6,911 bases of DNA from Pseudomonadota bacterium (GTDB lineage Bacteria > Pseudomonadota > Gammaproteobacteria > Burkholderiales > Casimicrobiaceae). Position numbers and translations under genes: made by a program. The notes beneath the pieces were generated by a model. That model searched no databases. It was not told where the DNA came from and saw only the letters and a program-made list of their open reading frames with translations. This document shows, piece by piece, positions 1-6,031 of the stretch. The DNA is taken from contig JAKPSO010000019.1 of assembly GCA_029571495.1 (NCBI GenBank), positions 1 to 6,911 on the forward strand, written 5' to 3'. The stretch's first letter is position 1. The number at the start of each line of letters is the position of its first letter.

Positions 1-1193
1 GCAGCACGTTGCTCGAGTCATTCAAAGGGCTCGCTGCCGTGCGTATGGTCGTGCACGCCAATGAAATCCACTTCTTACCGCTCGCCTCAAGCAATGCGGT
101 GCAGGAGCGTTTTGCGCGCCTCTGTACAAAGCTCGCGACCCACACCCCGCTTGATACCGCATCGATTTGCGCAGGCGCCGGCCTCATGAGCTTCGCTCTG
201 GAGGAAGGTTACCGTGCAGGGGGGGTGGAAACGCGTGCAGTCGTGGTCAACGAAATCGATTCTGCCTACTCGGAGCACGCAATCACGCATAACCCGGTTG
301 TTGGTGCGGCTGCGCTGACTCTCAATTCCCCGCTGCAAGAAGTCGTGCAAGATCGATGGCTGATGGAGCGTCTACCGAAGGTAGAAATTGCCGAGATCAG
401 TCTCCCATGCTCAGGCGCATCAAGCGCAGGCAAAGCGAAGCGAAGTTTGGTTGCGATGGAGGAGCATCCGGAAGTCGGCCACCTTATCGCCCCCGCGTTG
501 ATGCTCTTACAGAGGCTGCAGCCAGCGATTATTGTTGCAGAGAATGTCCCGGCCTACAAAAGCACTGGCAGTGCGTGGATCATGCGACACATGTTGCGGG
601 ACATGGGCTACACAATTCAGGAGACAGAGCTGCATGGCAAGGACTTTGGCGTTCTCGAGGACCGGCATCGATGGTTCATGGTGGCCACAACCGCGGGAGT
701 GACTGTAACTCTAGACGAGCTACATCCAGTCCTCGTTGCTCTGCCTAGTGTGGAATCTGTTTTGGATCGCACGATTGAGCCCGACGATACACGATGGACA
801 GGCTTTGAGTACCTCAAAGCTAAGCAAGTACGCGATGTGGCCAAGGGAAACGGCTTCATGATGCAAGCTGTCAGCCCAAGCGACAAAAGCGTTCCAACGC
901 TCCGTAAGGGCTACGCAAAGGGTGGATCAACCGACCCTCTCGTTGTGCACCCAAACAATCCAGAGCTGTTGCGCAAATTCACCGCGGCCGAGCACGCTCG
1001 AATCAAGGGCTTTCCTGAAACGCTGTTCGCAGGACTGTCCGAAACTTCGGCACATCAGATCCTTGGGCAAGCCGTGCTCTTCAAGCCTGTGTTTGCATTG
1101 GGCAAACGCATCGCCAACGCATTGCGATGCCTGCGACGAGACGTCGAGCCAGAACAAACGACAGGCTACAGCCTTTCGCGTGCAACGGGTTAA
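1..1193 (+). CDS. C5-cytosine DNA methyltransferase, 5'-partial
   Basis: The product transfers a methyl group from S-adenosylmethionine to C5 of cytosine in DNA. Counting from the TTG at 9 as residue 1, the family motifs appear in order: SAM-binding motif I SICAGAG (52-58), an acidic NEID after the second strand (81-84), motif IV LPCSGAS with catalytic Cys134, motif VI ENV (178-180), motif VIII EDRHRW (217-222), VPTL of motif IX (295-298) and GQAV of motif X (353-356, usually GNAV). The frame is open to the left edge and the TTG has no ribosome binding site, so the real start is probably upstream and an N-terminal part is missing. The short gap between motif VIII (222) and VPTL (295), about 70 residues, leaves little room for a long target-recognition domain. 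I recall similar proteins as orphan methylases in proteobacterial ICEs. No restriction endonuclease is visible next to it, so self-protection against host restriction is a reasonable inference. Recognition sequence unknown. Confidence 0.9.
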   Translation, partial: STLLESFKGLAAVRMVVHANEIHFLPLASSNAVQERFARLCTKLATHTPLDTASICAGAGLMSFALEEGYRAGGVETRAVVVNEIDSAYSEHAITHNPVVGAAALTLNSPLQEVVQDRWLMERLPKVEIAEISLPCSGASSAGKAKRSLVAMEEHPEVGHLIAPALMLLQRLQPAIIVAENVPAYKSTGSAWIMRHMLRDMGYTIQETELHGKDFGVLEDRHRWFMVATTAGVTVTLDELHPVLVALPSVESVLDRTIEPDDTRWTGFEYLKAKQVRDVAKGNGFMMQAVSPSDKSVPTLRKGYAKGGSTDPLVVHPNNPELLRKFTAAEHARIKGFPETLFAGLSETSAHQILGQAVLFKPVFALGKRIANALRCLRRDVEPEQTTGYSLSRATG

Positions 1194-1268
1194 GCCGCGC
1201 ACAAACACAACTAAATCCTTGTTGACGGGGCGCGCCGTGCGCTCCCTCTCACCAAACTGAAAGAAAAT

Positions 1269-2258
1269 ATGAACACGAAGAATTACGTCACTGTGATGGC
1301 AAGAGCGGCCGCAGCGACGCTCAACGCAACCGAGCCAGACGACAAGCTATCCGTTGGTGACATGGCCGAAATCGCCCGTTGGATCCAACAGGGTGAAGTG
1401 ACAAAAATCGCTGTTGCCGACTTTGAATACTGGCAACGCGAAATGGATGGCGAGTCGATTGTTGTTTTCGCAAACCGTATCGCGGCGGTGTGCCGCGCGA
1501 TCGGGACCTCAATCGTTGTCAGTACGCATCCGCAATCTGAGATGTTGCTGGTTGCGGGGTTTGCGGACGTTGAAGCCGCAGAAAAGTGGCTGAAAGACAA
1601 TGAACCTGTACCAATCACTCGATTCGACATTGACCGCATCCTCGGTATCGGGGATCTGTTTCTAGCCGATTGGCATGAATCTGACCGTGAGTCAGGCGAA
1701 CCGAAGGATTCGGCTCTGTCCGAGCGAGAAACCGAATGGCACGTCGTTCGACCCTTACTCGTGGCCAGCGCGGATCTCGCGCGCCTGCTCTCGAGTGTTG
1801 TTGGTCTCGCGTACGCCGCCGGTTGTGACCACGATCAATTACGTGAGGCGGTGGATCTGCTCGAAGCGCTCCGCGAGCACAGAGCACTGCCCCCCGTTCC
1901 AACCTCTGAGGCGGTGAAGCTGACCTTAGACCATTGGAAAACGGTGTTCGCATCGTCACTGCAAGCAGGCCAGATCTGGCGTCCGTACGTCGCCATCTCA
2001 GTTGACGAGACGAGCGACGGCAGCCGGTATCGGTACAAAGACAAGCGAGACGATGGCGCAAATTGGAGCAAAGAATTTCGAACGCTTGATGATTTGGTCA
2101 TTGATGTATTTGCCAACCATCAACTCGATACGCGTCGTCTATCCTCACCGGAAGTCGGCCTCGAGCCCTGCATCGCGTCGGCTGTGCTTCAGCACTTCAA
2201 TGCCGTTGTTGGAAAAACCTCAGCACCAGCGCGTGTCGCGATTGTTACGACTGAATAA
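1269..2258 (+). CDS. hypothetical protein, 329 aa
   Basis: I do not recognise this protein. The ATG at 1269 is preceded by a purine-rich GAAAGAA that can serve as ribosome binding site, and lies 75 nt after the methyltransferase stop. Three regions can be guessed. Residues 1-120 look alpha/beta, with a hydrophobic strand (SIVVFANRIAAV, then TSIVVSTHP) and a helix AEKWLKDN. Residues about 155-215 are mainly helical (RPLLVASADLARLLSSVVG and LREAVDLLEALREH). The C-terminal third has a likely strand RPYVAISVDE followed by a charged stretch RYRYKDKRDDG. There is no signal peptide, transmembrane segment or obvious catalytic motif, so it is probably cytoplasmic. The next gene starts 13 nt downstream, so the two are probably cotranscribed and possibly functionally linked. 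The reading frame is intact and far longer than the competing frames. Confidence 0.8.
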   Translation: MNTKNYVTVMARAAAATLNATEPDDKLSVGDMAEIARWIQQGEVTKIAVADFEYWQREMDGESIVVFANRIAAVCRAIGTSIVVSTHPQSEMLLVAGFADVEAAEKWLKDNEPVPITRFDIDRILGIGDLFLADWHESDRESGEPKDSALSERETEWHVVRPLLVASADLARLLSSVVGLAYAAGCDHDQLREAVDLLEALREHRALPPVPTSEAVKLTLDHWKTVFASSLQAGQIWRPYVAISVDETSDGSRYRYKDKRDDGANWSKEFRTLDDLVIDVFANHQLDTRRLSSPEVGLEPCIASAVLQHFNAVVGKTSAPARVAIVTTE

Positions 2259-2271
2259 GAGGCGATCCAGC

Positions 2272-2628
2272 ATGAGTGAATTGCCAACAGTGATCCCAGA
2301 GCTCACGTTTGAGGAATGGGAGCTGCGATTCAAACCCATTCGAAATCACATCGACCCTAACGCTGCGGCCGACGGTCGGATGTACGAAACGTTTGGTGCG
2401 GAAGTCGCGTTCGTATTTTCTCGAAATACAACGCATCCTGGCACGGTATGGACCATTGTCGAGTGTGACGATGAGGACGCAGCAGAGCTCGACGAAGAGG
2501 GTGACACATGCGCCCCCAGTTGGCTCATCACAGACGGATTCCATCTCATCAACCGCATCGGGTATTTCGTCACAGAGCTTCCTTTTGAAGCCACATCCGA
2601 CGCGCCCTATCTGAACGCTACCTACTAA
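2272..2628 (+). CDS. small acidic hypothetical protein, 118 aa
   Basis: The start is the ATG at 2272, after an AGAGGCG ribosome binding site about 8 nt upstream. The frame stays open further upstream, but that part lies inside the preceding gene and is not needed. The protein is strongly acidic: 23 Asp/Glu against 6 Lys/Arg, with an acidic run CDDEDAAELDEEGD at residues 65-78. It has a C-terminal block with aromatic and hydrophobic character, WLITDGFHLINRIGYFVTE (84-102). From memory, small ICE and plasmid proteins share a pattern of the type VWT...W.I..G(F/Y)H.(V/I)NR.GY, and this gene would fit that uncharacterised group. The function is unknown. Acidity would be compatible with a DNA mimic or a protein-interaction module, but nothing proves this. 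It follows the 329-aa gene by 13 nt and is the last gene before a 308-base non-coding block. Confidence 0.8.
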   Translation: MSELPTVIPELTFEEWELRFKPIRNHIDPNAAADGRMYETFGAEVAFVFSRNTTHPGTVWTIVECDDEDAAELDEEGDTCAPSWLITDGFHLINRIGYFVTELPFEATSDAPYLNATY

Positions 2629-2647
2629 GGCATCACATCAACTCAGG

Positions 2648-2680
2648 CATACCTCGCGCAACGTCAGTGGCGCAGGTATG
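2648..2680 (+). other. stem-loop after the 118-aa gene
   Basis: An inverted repeat lies 19 nt past the stop codon: CATACCT, bulged C, GCGC, a 10-nt loop, then GCGC and AGGTATG. This gives 11 base pairs with one bulge. It is not followed by a T tract, so it is not a standard intrinsic terminator. It could protect the mRNA 3' end or take part in the leader that follows. A different hairpin occupies the equivalent place before leader copy 2 (5977-5998). Confidence 0.5.
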
Positions 2681-2706
2681 GCCGAGTGCCGAAGTTAACA
2701 ACCCAT

Positions 2707-2733
2707 TGCACGCCCTCCCCTTGAGGGCGCGCA
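2707..2733 (+). promoter_or_regulatory. proximal hairpin A of leader copy 1, antiterminator-like
   Basis: TGC, A, CGCCCTC (2707-2717) can pair with GAGGGCG, C, GCA (2723-2733): ten pairs around one A/C mismatch, with a 5-nt loop. Its 3' arm overlaps the 5' arm of the next hairpin (2728-2760) by six bases, so the two cannot form fully at once. The same arrangement occurs at 6007-6031 in copy 2, where the sequence differs but the pairing is kept. A regulatory role as the alternative to the terminator-like stem is an inference. Confidence 0.45.
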
Positions 2734-2765
2734 TCCAAAGTCTGGTGCTTTGGATGCGCGTCTTT
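2728..2765 (+). terminator. terminator-like hairpin B of leader copy 1
   Basis: A perfect 13-bp stem: CGCGCATCCAAAG at 2728-2740 pairs with CTTTGGATGCGCG at 2748-2760 across a 7-nt loop. It is followed by TCTTT, a weak T tract. It lies about 100 nt after the stop of the upstream gene and before leader copy 1, a place that suits a terminator of the upstream unit. The stem is kept in copy 2 (6026-6056) with a C-G pair changed to A-T and one C-G pair deleted. The weak T tract leaves termination efficiency uncertain. Confidence 0.5.
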
Positions 2766-2791
2766 GAAATACGATTAGAGCGCGCTAAACT
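2764..2791 (+). promoter_or_regulatory. possible sigma70-type promoter for the 2937 unit
   Basis: TTGAAA at 2764-2769 and TAAACT at 2786-2791 are 16 bases apart and resemble -35 and -10 elements. They are placed so that transcription would start at about the beginning of the conserved leader core (2798). The TTGAA of the -35 is kept in copy 2 (6060-6064), but I see no matching -10 there, which weakens the call. Confidence 0.3.
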
Positions 2792-2797
2792 TTGAGT

Positions 2798-2927
2798 ATC
2801 AATCCCCGCTGGTGGTCAAACCAGCATGTTCACTCTCACGAGTGCTATTTCTAACCCGGACGGGCCATGCCCGTTCGTCGGGTCATGGCGTGTCCTTTTT
2901 TGTCGGTTCTCTCACGAACTGTCAACA
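2798..2927 (+). ncRNA. structured 5' leader copy 1 (radC-motif-like)
   Basis: This is a conserved non-coding leader directly before the gene at 2937. It opens with ATCAATCCCC. Hairpin P1 is GCTGGT/ACCAGC (2808-2813 with 2820-2825, loop GGTCAA). Hairpin P2 is CACTC/GAGTG (2831-2835 with 2840-2844). The two-part stem P3 has an outer CCCG/CGGG (2855-2858 with 2879-2882) and an inner ACGGGC/GCCCGT (2860-2865 with 2869-2874). Hairpin P4 is GTTC/GAAC (2906-2909 with 2916-2919). It ends in GTCAACA (2921-2927), whose last A begins the AGGA ribosome binding site. Copy 2 at 6095-6211 has the same order of elements. From memory this resembles the Rfam 'radC' RNA motif, which precedes DNA-interacting genes in mobile elements. 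That name is a recollection, not a search result. The structure call is much surer than the family name. Confidence 0.65.
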
Positions 2928-2936
2928 GGATCACCT

Positions 2937-3494
2937 ATGAAAACAAAAGCAACTAAATCCGCTGCTGCGGCGACAGCAAATGCGTTGCCCTTATCGCTGA
3001 TGCGTGCGTTTACTCGAGCAAAAGTGCGCATTGATGCGTCTGGCAAAGTACGGACAACACTGCCACCAGCATTACATCGCAACCGATTCCGAGTGATTGA
3101 AGCCGCGCGCCACTATTTGCGGCGAGAGTCGGCAGCAGATTTCACAGAATTTGTTGTCGGGTTGATGTTGGCCACAGAAAATTGCAGCGAAGCCGTCGTC
3201 ACGGTTGACTACGAACCGGAGTACGACGACAACGGTGGAGCATTCATGTCGTGCTCGACTCGCATGGAATTCTTTGACGGCGCTGGCGACGAAGTGTTTC
3301 CAGAATCCAACGTCTGTGACGACCCTGGTGAGTATTTGCAAAACACCTGCGACTACGGATTTCTTGAACGCGAACCCACACAGTATCGGTTCTCTCGCAA
3401 GGCCGTCGACGCCCTTCTGGTTGATGGCAACTACGCGGCGTTTCTCGCGGATGGCGCGAAAGCGGCCGCCACGATCGAAGCGATTACCGAATGA
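2937..3494 (+). CDS. hypothetical protein, 185 aa, first gene after leader 1
   Basis: The start is the ATG at 2937, with AGGA six bases upstream. The frame also contains an ATG at 2826, but that would translate the conserved RNA leader, so I reject it. I do not recognise the family. The first 20 residues are Lys/Ala-rich and probably flexible. Residues about 47-80 look helical (RFRVIEAARHYLRRESAADF). The middle is acidic, with four cysteines at 83, 106, 127 and 138. The C-terminus is helical and Ala-rich. There is no signal peptide or membrane segment. The stop overlaps the start of the next gene in an ATGA, so the two proteins are probably made in coupled fashion and may work together, with this one as a partner or substrate of the TIM-barrel enzyme. 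That link is inferred from gene order only. Confidence 0.8.
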   Translation: MKTKATKSAAAATANALPLSLMRAFTRAKVRIDASGKVRTTLPPALHRNRFRVIEAARHYLRRESAADFTEFVVGLMLATENCSEAVVTVDYEPEYDDNGGAFMSCSTRMEFFDGAGDEVFPESNVCDDPGEYLQNTCDYGFLEREPTQYRFSRKAVDALLVDGNYAAFLADGAKAAATIEAITE

Positions 3495-4288
3495 GCGAAC
3501 CAGCATCGTTCGAGCACTTCAGTCCGCAGCTCAGCCTAGCGGCGTTTCCAGGGGTAAGTTATGCAAAGGCAAGTGCGCTCATGCAAGAGCCGGTTGCGGA
3601 ACCGTGGCTAGGCCGTATTGGCACACGCGAAGTGCAAATTGTTCCGCAACTGTGTCGCGAACAACTCACCGATGAGATCGTGGGCGAACTTGCCTCCACT
3701 TTTCCCGAATCACAGTTTCGCTTGCATGCCAATGTTCGCGTGGGCGAAAGGCATCTCCTGCGAGCCGATATTTCTGCGGCTAGGTGCCACAATGATTATT
3801 TCCGCGAACTCGCGCGCGTCTCCAAGTTACTTCAGGCGCCGGCATACACCGCTCACGCAGGTCGACGGGAGTTCTCCACGTTCGACGAAATGATCGCCAA
3901 CGCTCTCAAGCTCTCCGATCTATTTGGATGCGCAGTCGGGGTTGAGGGTCACTACCCAACGCCACATGAACCGAATGCCTACCATGTTGATTCGTGGGAA
4001 ACCTACCGAGCTCTTCTCGAATCTGGCGTCCCGTACGCCCTAGATTTATCGCATCTCAACATTGTCGCGCACTACGAACGCAAATTCGAAGCGAATCTTG
4101 TTGGAGACATGCTGGCCTGCGAACGGTGTCTTGAGGTCCATCTATCAGACAACAACGGCCGCGCCGATCAACACGCCGTGCTTGAAACGGAACCCACCTG
4201 GTGGTCGCTACTCCGTCATGTCCATCGCGGCGCCGTCGTATTCAGCGAAGGCAATCAACTTAAACAACTACGCAACACGAGCGCGTAA
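3491..4288 (+). CDS. AP-endonuclease/xylose-isomerase-like TIM-barrel metalloenzyme
   Basis: This 265-aa protein appears to belong to the AP_endonuc_2 / xylose-isomerase-like TIM-barrel superfamily. Candidate metal ligands occur in the order and spacing of the three-zinc site of endonuclease IV: His79 (RLHAN), His122 (TAHAG), Glu152 (VEG), Asp185 and His188 (DLSH), His217 (EVHLSDN), Asp226 and His228 (ADQH) and Glu253 (SEGN). The D-x2-H and D-x-H spacings match exactly. The 'HLSDN-G' stretch also occurs in sugar-phosphate isomerases of the superfamily, and MNIO (DUF692) oxygenases use a related site. The Tyr-Leu pair that follows the first ligand in E. coli endonuclease IV and enters DNA is absent here (Val82-Arg83), so abasic-site cleavage is not assured. 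The ribosome binding site is weak, but the ATG overlaps the upstream stop (ATGA), so translational coupling is likely. The substrate is unknown. I am confident of the fold and much less so of the reaction. Confidence 0.8.
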   Translation: MSEPASFEHFSPQLSLAAFPGVSYAKASALMQEPVAEPWLGRIGTREVQIVPQLCREQLTDEIVGELASTFPESQFRLHANVRVGERHLLRADISAARCHNDYFRELARVSKLLQAPAYTAHAGRREFSTFDEMIANALKLSDLFGCAVGVEGHYPTPHEPNAYHVDSWETYRALLESGVPYALDLSHLNIVAHYERKFEANLVGDMLACERCLEVHLSDNNGRADQHAVLETEPTWWSLLRHVHRGAVVFSEGNQLKQLRNTSA

Positions 4289-4334
4289 TACCCATCACAT
4301 CGGTCCTCGCTATGCGCGGGCCAAAGGAGAAGTT

Positions 4335-4949
4335 ATGTTCCAGAAATTTAACAAGGCCGAACTCGAAGTGTTGTCGGCAGCCTTGAGCCTATTTTCCGTA
4401 GCCACACAATCGGCACGACCTAAGAAGACGTTGCTCACGGATTTGTTTGAATGCATCAATTTTCCGAAAGCGTTCACCGCGGCGGGCATTGAAGGACCGG
4501 ATGAAGCATTGGCGTTAAGCCAACTTCTTCTACGTTTGGAAGAGGCAGTCAGCGAGCAACTCAAGGCGCTGATCGCATCAAGTGACGAAACCACAGAGCT
4601 TGATGATCACTTAGGCGAGTGGGAGGACGTCTTTACCAAACTGGAGGCAGCAGGTGTCGAGTCTCTGATACGCGTTGTACGCGGCGAGGGAGACTCGGGC
4701 TACGCGGACGATCTGGAGGTTATGCCGCCGGATCTGTCTTTGGATCAAATGCTGCTGCGAAGAGTCCGCTCGCTCACCGACGATTACGCGCACGATTATT
4801 CGCCAGATGGTGAAGGCGGTGGTGTTGACATCGCGCTGTTCCCAGCCAATCGGACGATCACGGTGCGCATTTTCGACAATCTGGTTGAGGAAGTTGATCG
4901 CGAACTGAGTACTTTTAGGCTGCCTGCGAATGTCATCACGAAGCTTTGA
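4335..4949 (+). CDS. hypothetical protein, 204 aa, DUF6878-like C-terminus
   Basis: The start is the ATG at 4335, behind a strong AAGGAG five bases upstream. The same frame runs back into the preceding gene, but no good start lies there. The N-terminal half is helical with regular hydrophobic spacing (ELEVLSAALSLF, then LALSQLLLRLEEAVSEQLKAL) and could form a helical bundle or coiled coil. The C-terminal half has GEGDSG (117-122) and, after a helix, GGGVDIALFPANRTITVRI (161-179), which looks like a beta hairpin. This pair of features reminds me of DUF6878, a family of unknown function with a GDSG...GG...TI pattern, but the match is from memory and weak. The gene lies 46 nt after the TIM-barrel gene and is probably the third gene of the unit. 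A terminator-like hairpin follows its stop codon. Confidence 0.75.
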   Translation: MFQKFNKAELEVLSAALSLFSVATQSARPKKTLLTDLFECINFPKAFTAAGIEGPDEALALSQLLLRLEEAVSEQLKALIASSDETTELDDHLGEWEDVFTKLEAAGVESLIRVVRGEGDSGYADDLEVMPPDLSLDQMLLRRVRSLTDDYAHDYSPDGEGGGVDIALFPANRTITVRIFDNLVEEVDRELSTFRLPANVITKL

Positions 4950-4955
4950 CATCCC

Positions 4956-4980
4956 CCCCGCCCTCAACGGCGGGGTTTCT
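4956..4980 (+). terminator. GC-rich terminator-like hairpin
   Basis: CCCCGCC (4956-4962) pairs with GGCGGGG (4969-4975) around a CTCAAC loop, followed by TTTCT. This is the form of a rho-independent terminator with a short T tract, six bases after the stop at 4949. The oddity is that the next start codon (4992) comes 16 bases after the stem, which leaves no room for a separate promoter. Either read-through serves the downstream genes, their promoter lies inside the upstream gene, or the hairpin has another role. Confidence 0.6.
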
Positions 4981-4991
4981 CGTGGAATTTG

Positions 4992-5429
4992 ATGAAGATC
5001 GTTGTCACCTGCTTCGCAAGCTGCGAGTGGTCGGAGTGCCCGAAAACTCTCGTTTTTGAGCCTGATGCTGCGCTATTAGCTCGCATCCGCAACGCACGCG
5101 ACGCGGTCCGGGAACTTGACTTAGCAAGCGCTTCATTCCGCTTGAGCACGATCGCGACTACGTGGTACTGGTATGGCCCATCGGCCGCACAGGCTGATCG
5201 GGTTACTGGCGCTGCGCTGCACGTAGGAACTGACATAGATGGATTCGTGTTGCAAGCGCGAGCTCGCTTTCAAGATGGCTATGTCGCTTCCCACATGATC
5301 CCGTTCGACGTTTGCCTGAGTGAAAACGCGAACGCAACCATTTACATCGGGCCAAGTGGCAGAACCACTGACCCACGCTTTCTCGACCATGCAAACGAAG
5401 CGATTCGCAACGGACTGGTCGTCAAATAG
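4992..5429 (+). CDS. hypothetical protein, 145 aa
   Basis: The start is the ATG at 4992, with GTGGA five bases upstream as a modest ribosome binding site. A TTG lies one codon earlier and is less likely. The family is not recognised. The protein begins with a short strand MKIVVTCFAS and has cysteines at 7, 11, 16 and 108. A helical region at about 25-42 (DAALLARIRNARDAVREL) is followed by an aromatic TTWYWYG at 56-62. Later comes a likely strand pair around ALHVGTDIDGFVLQARARF (75-93). There is no membrane segment or signal peptide. The gene starts right after the terminator-like hairpin and is followed after 44 nt by another small gene that also begins MKI. That interval holds a weak hairpin, GCG-A-CGG-attg-CCG-CGC (5444-5460). 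The two genes are probably cotranscribed. Confidence 0.75.
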   Translation: MKIVVTCFASCEWSECPKTLVFEPDAALLARIRNARDAVRELDLASASFRLSTIATTWYWYGPSAAQADRVTGAALHVGTDIDGFVLQARARFQDGYVASHMIPFDVCLSENANATIYIGPSGRTTDPRFLDHANEAIRNGLVVK

Positions 5430-5473
5430 ACAACAAAACACGCGCGACGGATTGCCGCGCAGAAAAACAAACT

Positions 5474-5971
5474 ATGAAAATTGCAACAATTCAGGTACTC
5501 GTCAGCGGCGATACCGATGACGAAGTGCGTGCATCTTTACAAAAAATTTTGTTACCGTCGCTACACGCAGAAAAGGGGCTTCTTGATTTTCGAATTGCCA
5601 GCGCGAGCGGTGACCTGTACCTGAGCGATGTGCCCGCGTCGATCCAGAGCTCGATCTTGGCCGGCACATATCAGCGCTCTACATTCGCAAGACCAAAAGA
5701 TGCCGAATCCAGAAACGCTGGAACAATGGGAGTGGCATTTGTGGCTGACGACAACTTGCGACTGCCCGCCGGCCGCGACTACATTGTGGATGACTCGCTC
5801 TGGCTGACAGTCAGCCGCCTTCGTGACGACGGGACGCAAACGAACGACGCTCTTTCAGTGTCGATTCTCACCGTCAGTTCGGGAGCAAACATAGCGGTTT
5901 TCGACCATGGAGCAGAGATGGATAGTCCTCGGCTTGAGTCAACCGTCCACTGGCCGTCAACGCAAAGCTAA
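5474..5971 (+). CDS. hypothetical protein, 165 aa
   Basis: The start is the ATG at 5474. The ribosome binding site is poor (AGAAAAAC), so read-through from the preceding gene may matter. The N-terminus MKIATIQVLVSGDTDDEVRA looks like a strand followed by a helix, and residues 36-40 read LLDFR. From memory, small ICE-borne proteins have a similar 'QVLV...DE...LLDWR' opening. I know of no function for them. The C-terminal part around LWLTVSRL (109-116), ALSVSILTV (126-134) and ANIAVFDHG (138-146) looks like three beta strands, as in a small sandwich or barrel. There is no catalytic motif, signal peptide or membrane segment. It is the last gene before the second non-coding block. Confidence 0.75.
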   Translation: MKIATIQVLVSGDTDDEVRASLQKILLPSLHAEKGLLDFRIASASGDLYLSDVPASIQSSILAGTYQRSTFARPKDAESRNAGTMGVAFVADDNLRLPAGRDYIVDDSLWLTVSRLRDDGTQTNDALSVSILTVSSGANIAVFDHGAEMDSPRLESTVHWPSTQS

Positions 5972-5976
5972 CTCGC

Positions 5977-5998
5977 CTTACGCGCTTTCGCTTGTAAG
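5977..5998 (+). other. stem-loop after the 165-aa gene
   Basis: CTTAC-GCG, a CTTT loop, CGC, a two-base bulge, then GTAAG form an 8-bp stem five bases past the stop codon, followed by a run of A. The A run makes it unsuited as a plus-strand intrinsic terminator. It takes the same relative place as the stem-loop at 2648-2680 before leader copy 1, though the sequences differ. Confidence 0.4.
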
Positions 5999-6006
5999 AA
6001 AAAAAG

Positions 6007-6031
6007 TGCTTGCTCTCTCTGAGGGCGAGCA
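6007..6031 (+). promoter_or_regulatory. proximal hairpin A of leader copy 2
   Basis: TGCTTGCTCTC (6007-6017) pairs with GAGGGCGAGCA (6021-6031) over 11 positions with two G-T wobbles and a 3-nt loop. Its last six bases (6026-6031) are also the start of hairpin B, so the two are alternatives. The layout is the same as at 2707-2733. Confidence 0.45.

Noticed and set aside
356..748. 130-codon plus-strand frame inside the methyltransferase
   Set aside because: It overlaps motifs IV, VI and VIII of the methyltransferase, and its composition is that of an out-of-frame shadow.
1194..1268. Possible promoter TTGACG with a GC palindrome between methyltransferase and next gene
   Set aside because: No acceptable -10 element lies at the right distance and the palindrome is short.
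1615..2061. 148-codon minus-strand frame
   Set aside because: Arg-rich shadow of the 329-aa gene with no ribosome binding site or partner genes on the minus strand.
2002..2271. Long upstream extension of the 118-aa frame
   Set aside because: It lies entirely inside the 329-aa gene in another frame, while ATG 2272 has a good ribosome binding site and normal operon spacing.
2826..2936. In-frame ATG at 2826 that would extend the 185-aa protein by 37 residues
   Set aside because: The extension covers the conserved RNA hairpins, copy 2 has no matching ATG, and the ATG at 2937 has a proper AGGA ribosome binding site.
4062..4334. Upstream extension of the 204-aa frame
   Set aside because: It overlaps the TIM-barrel gene, whose metal-ligand motifs fall in this stretch, and AAGGAG supports the ATG at 4335.
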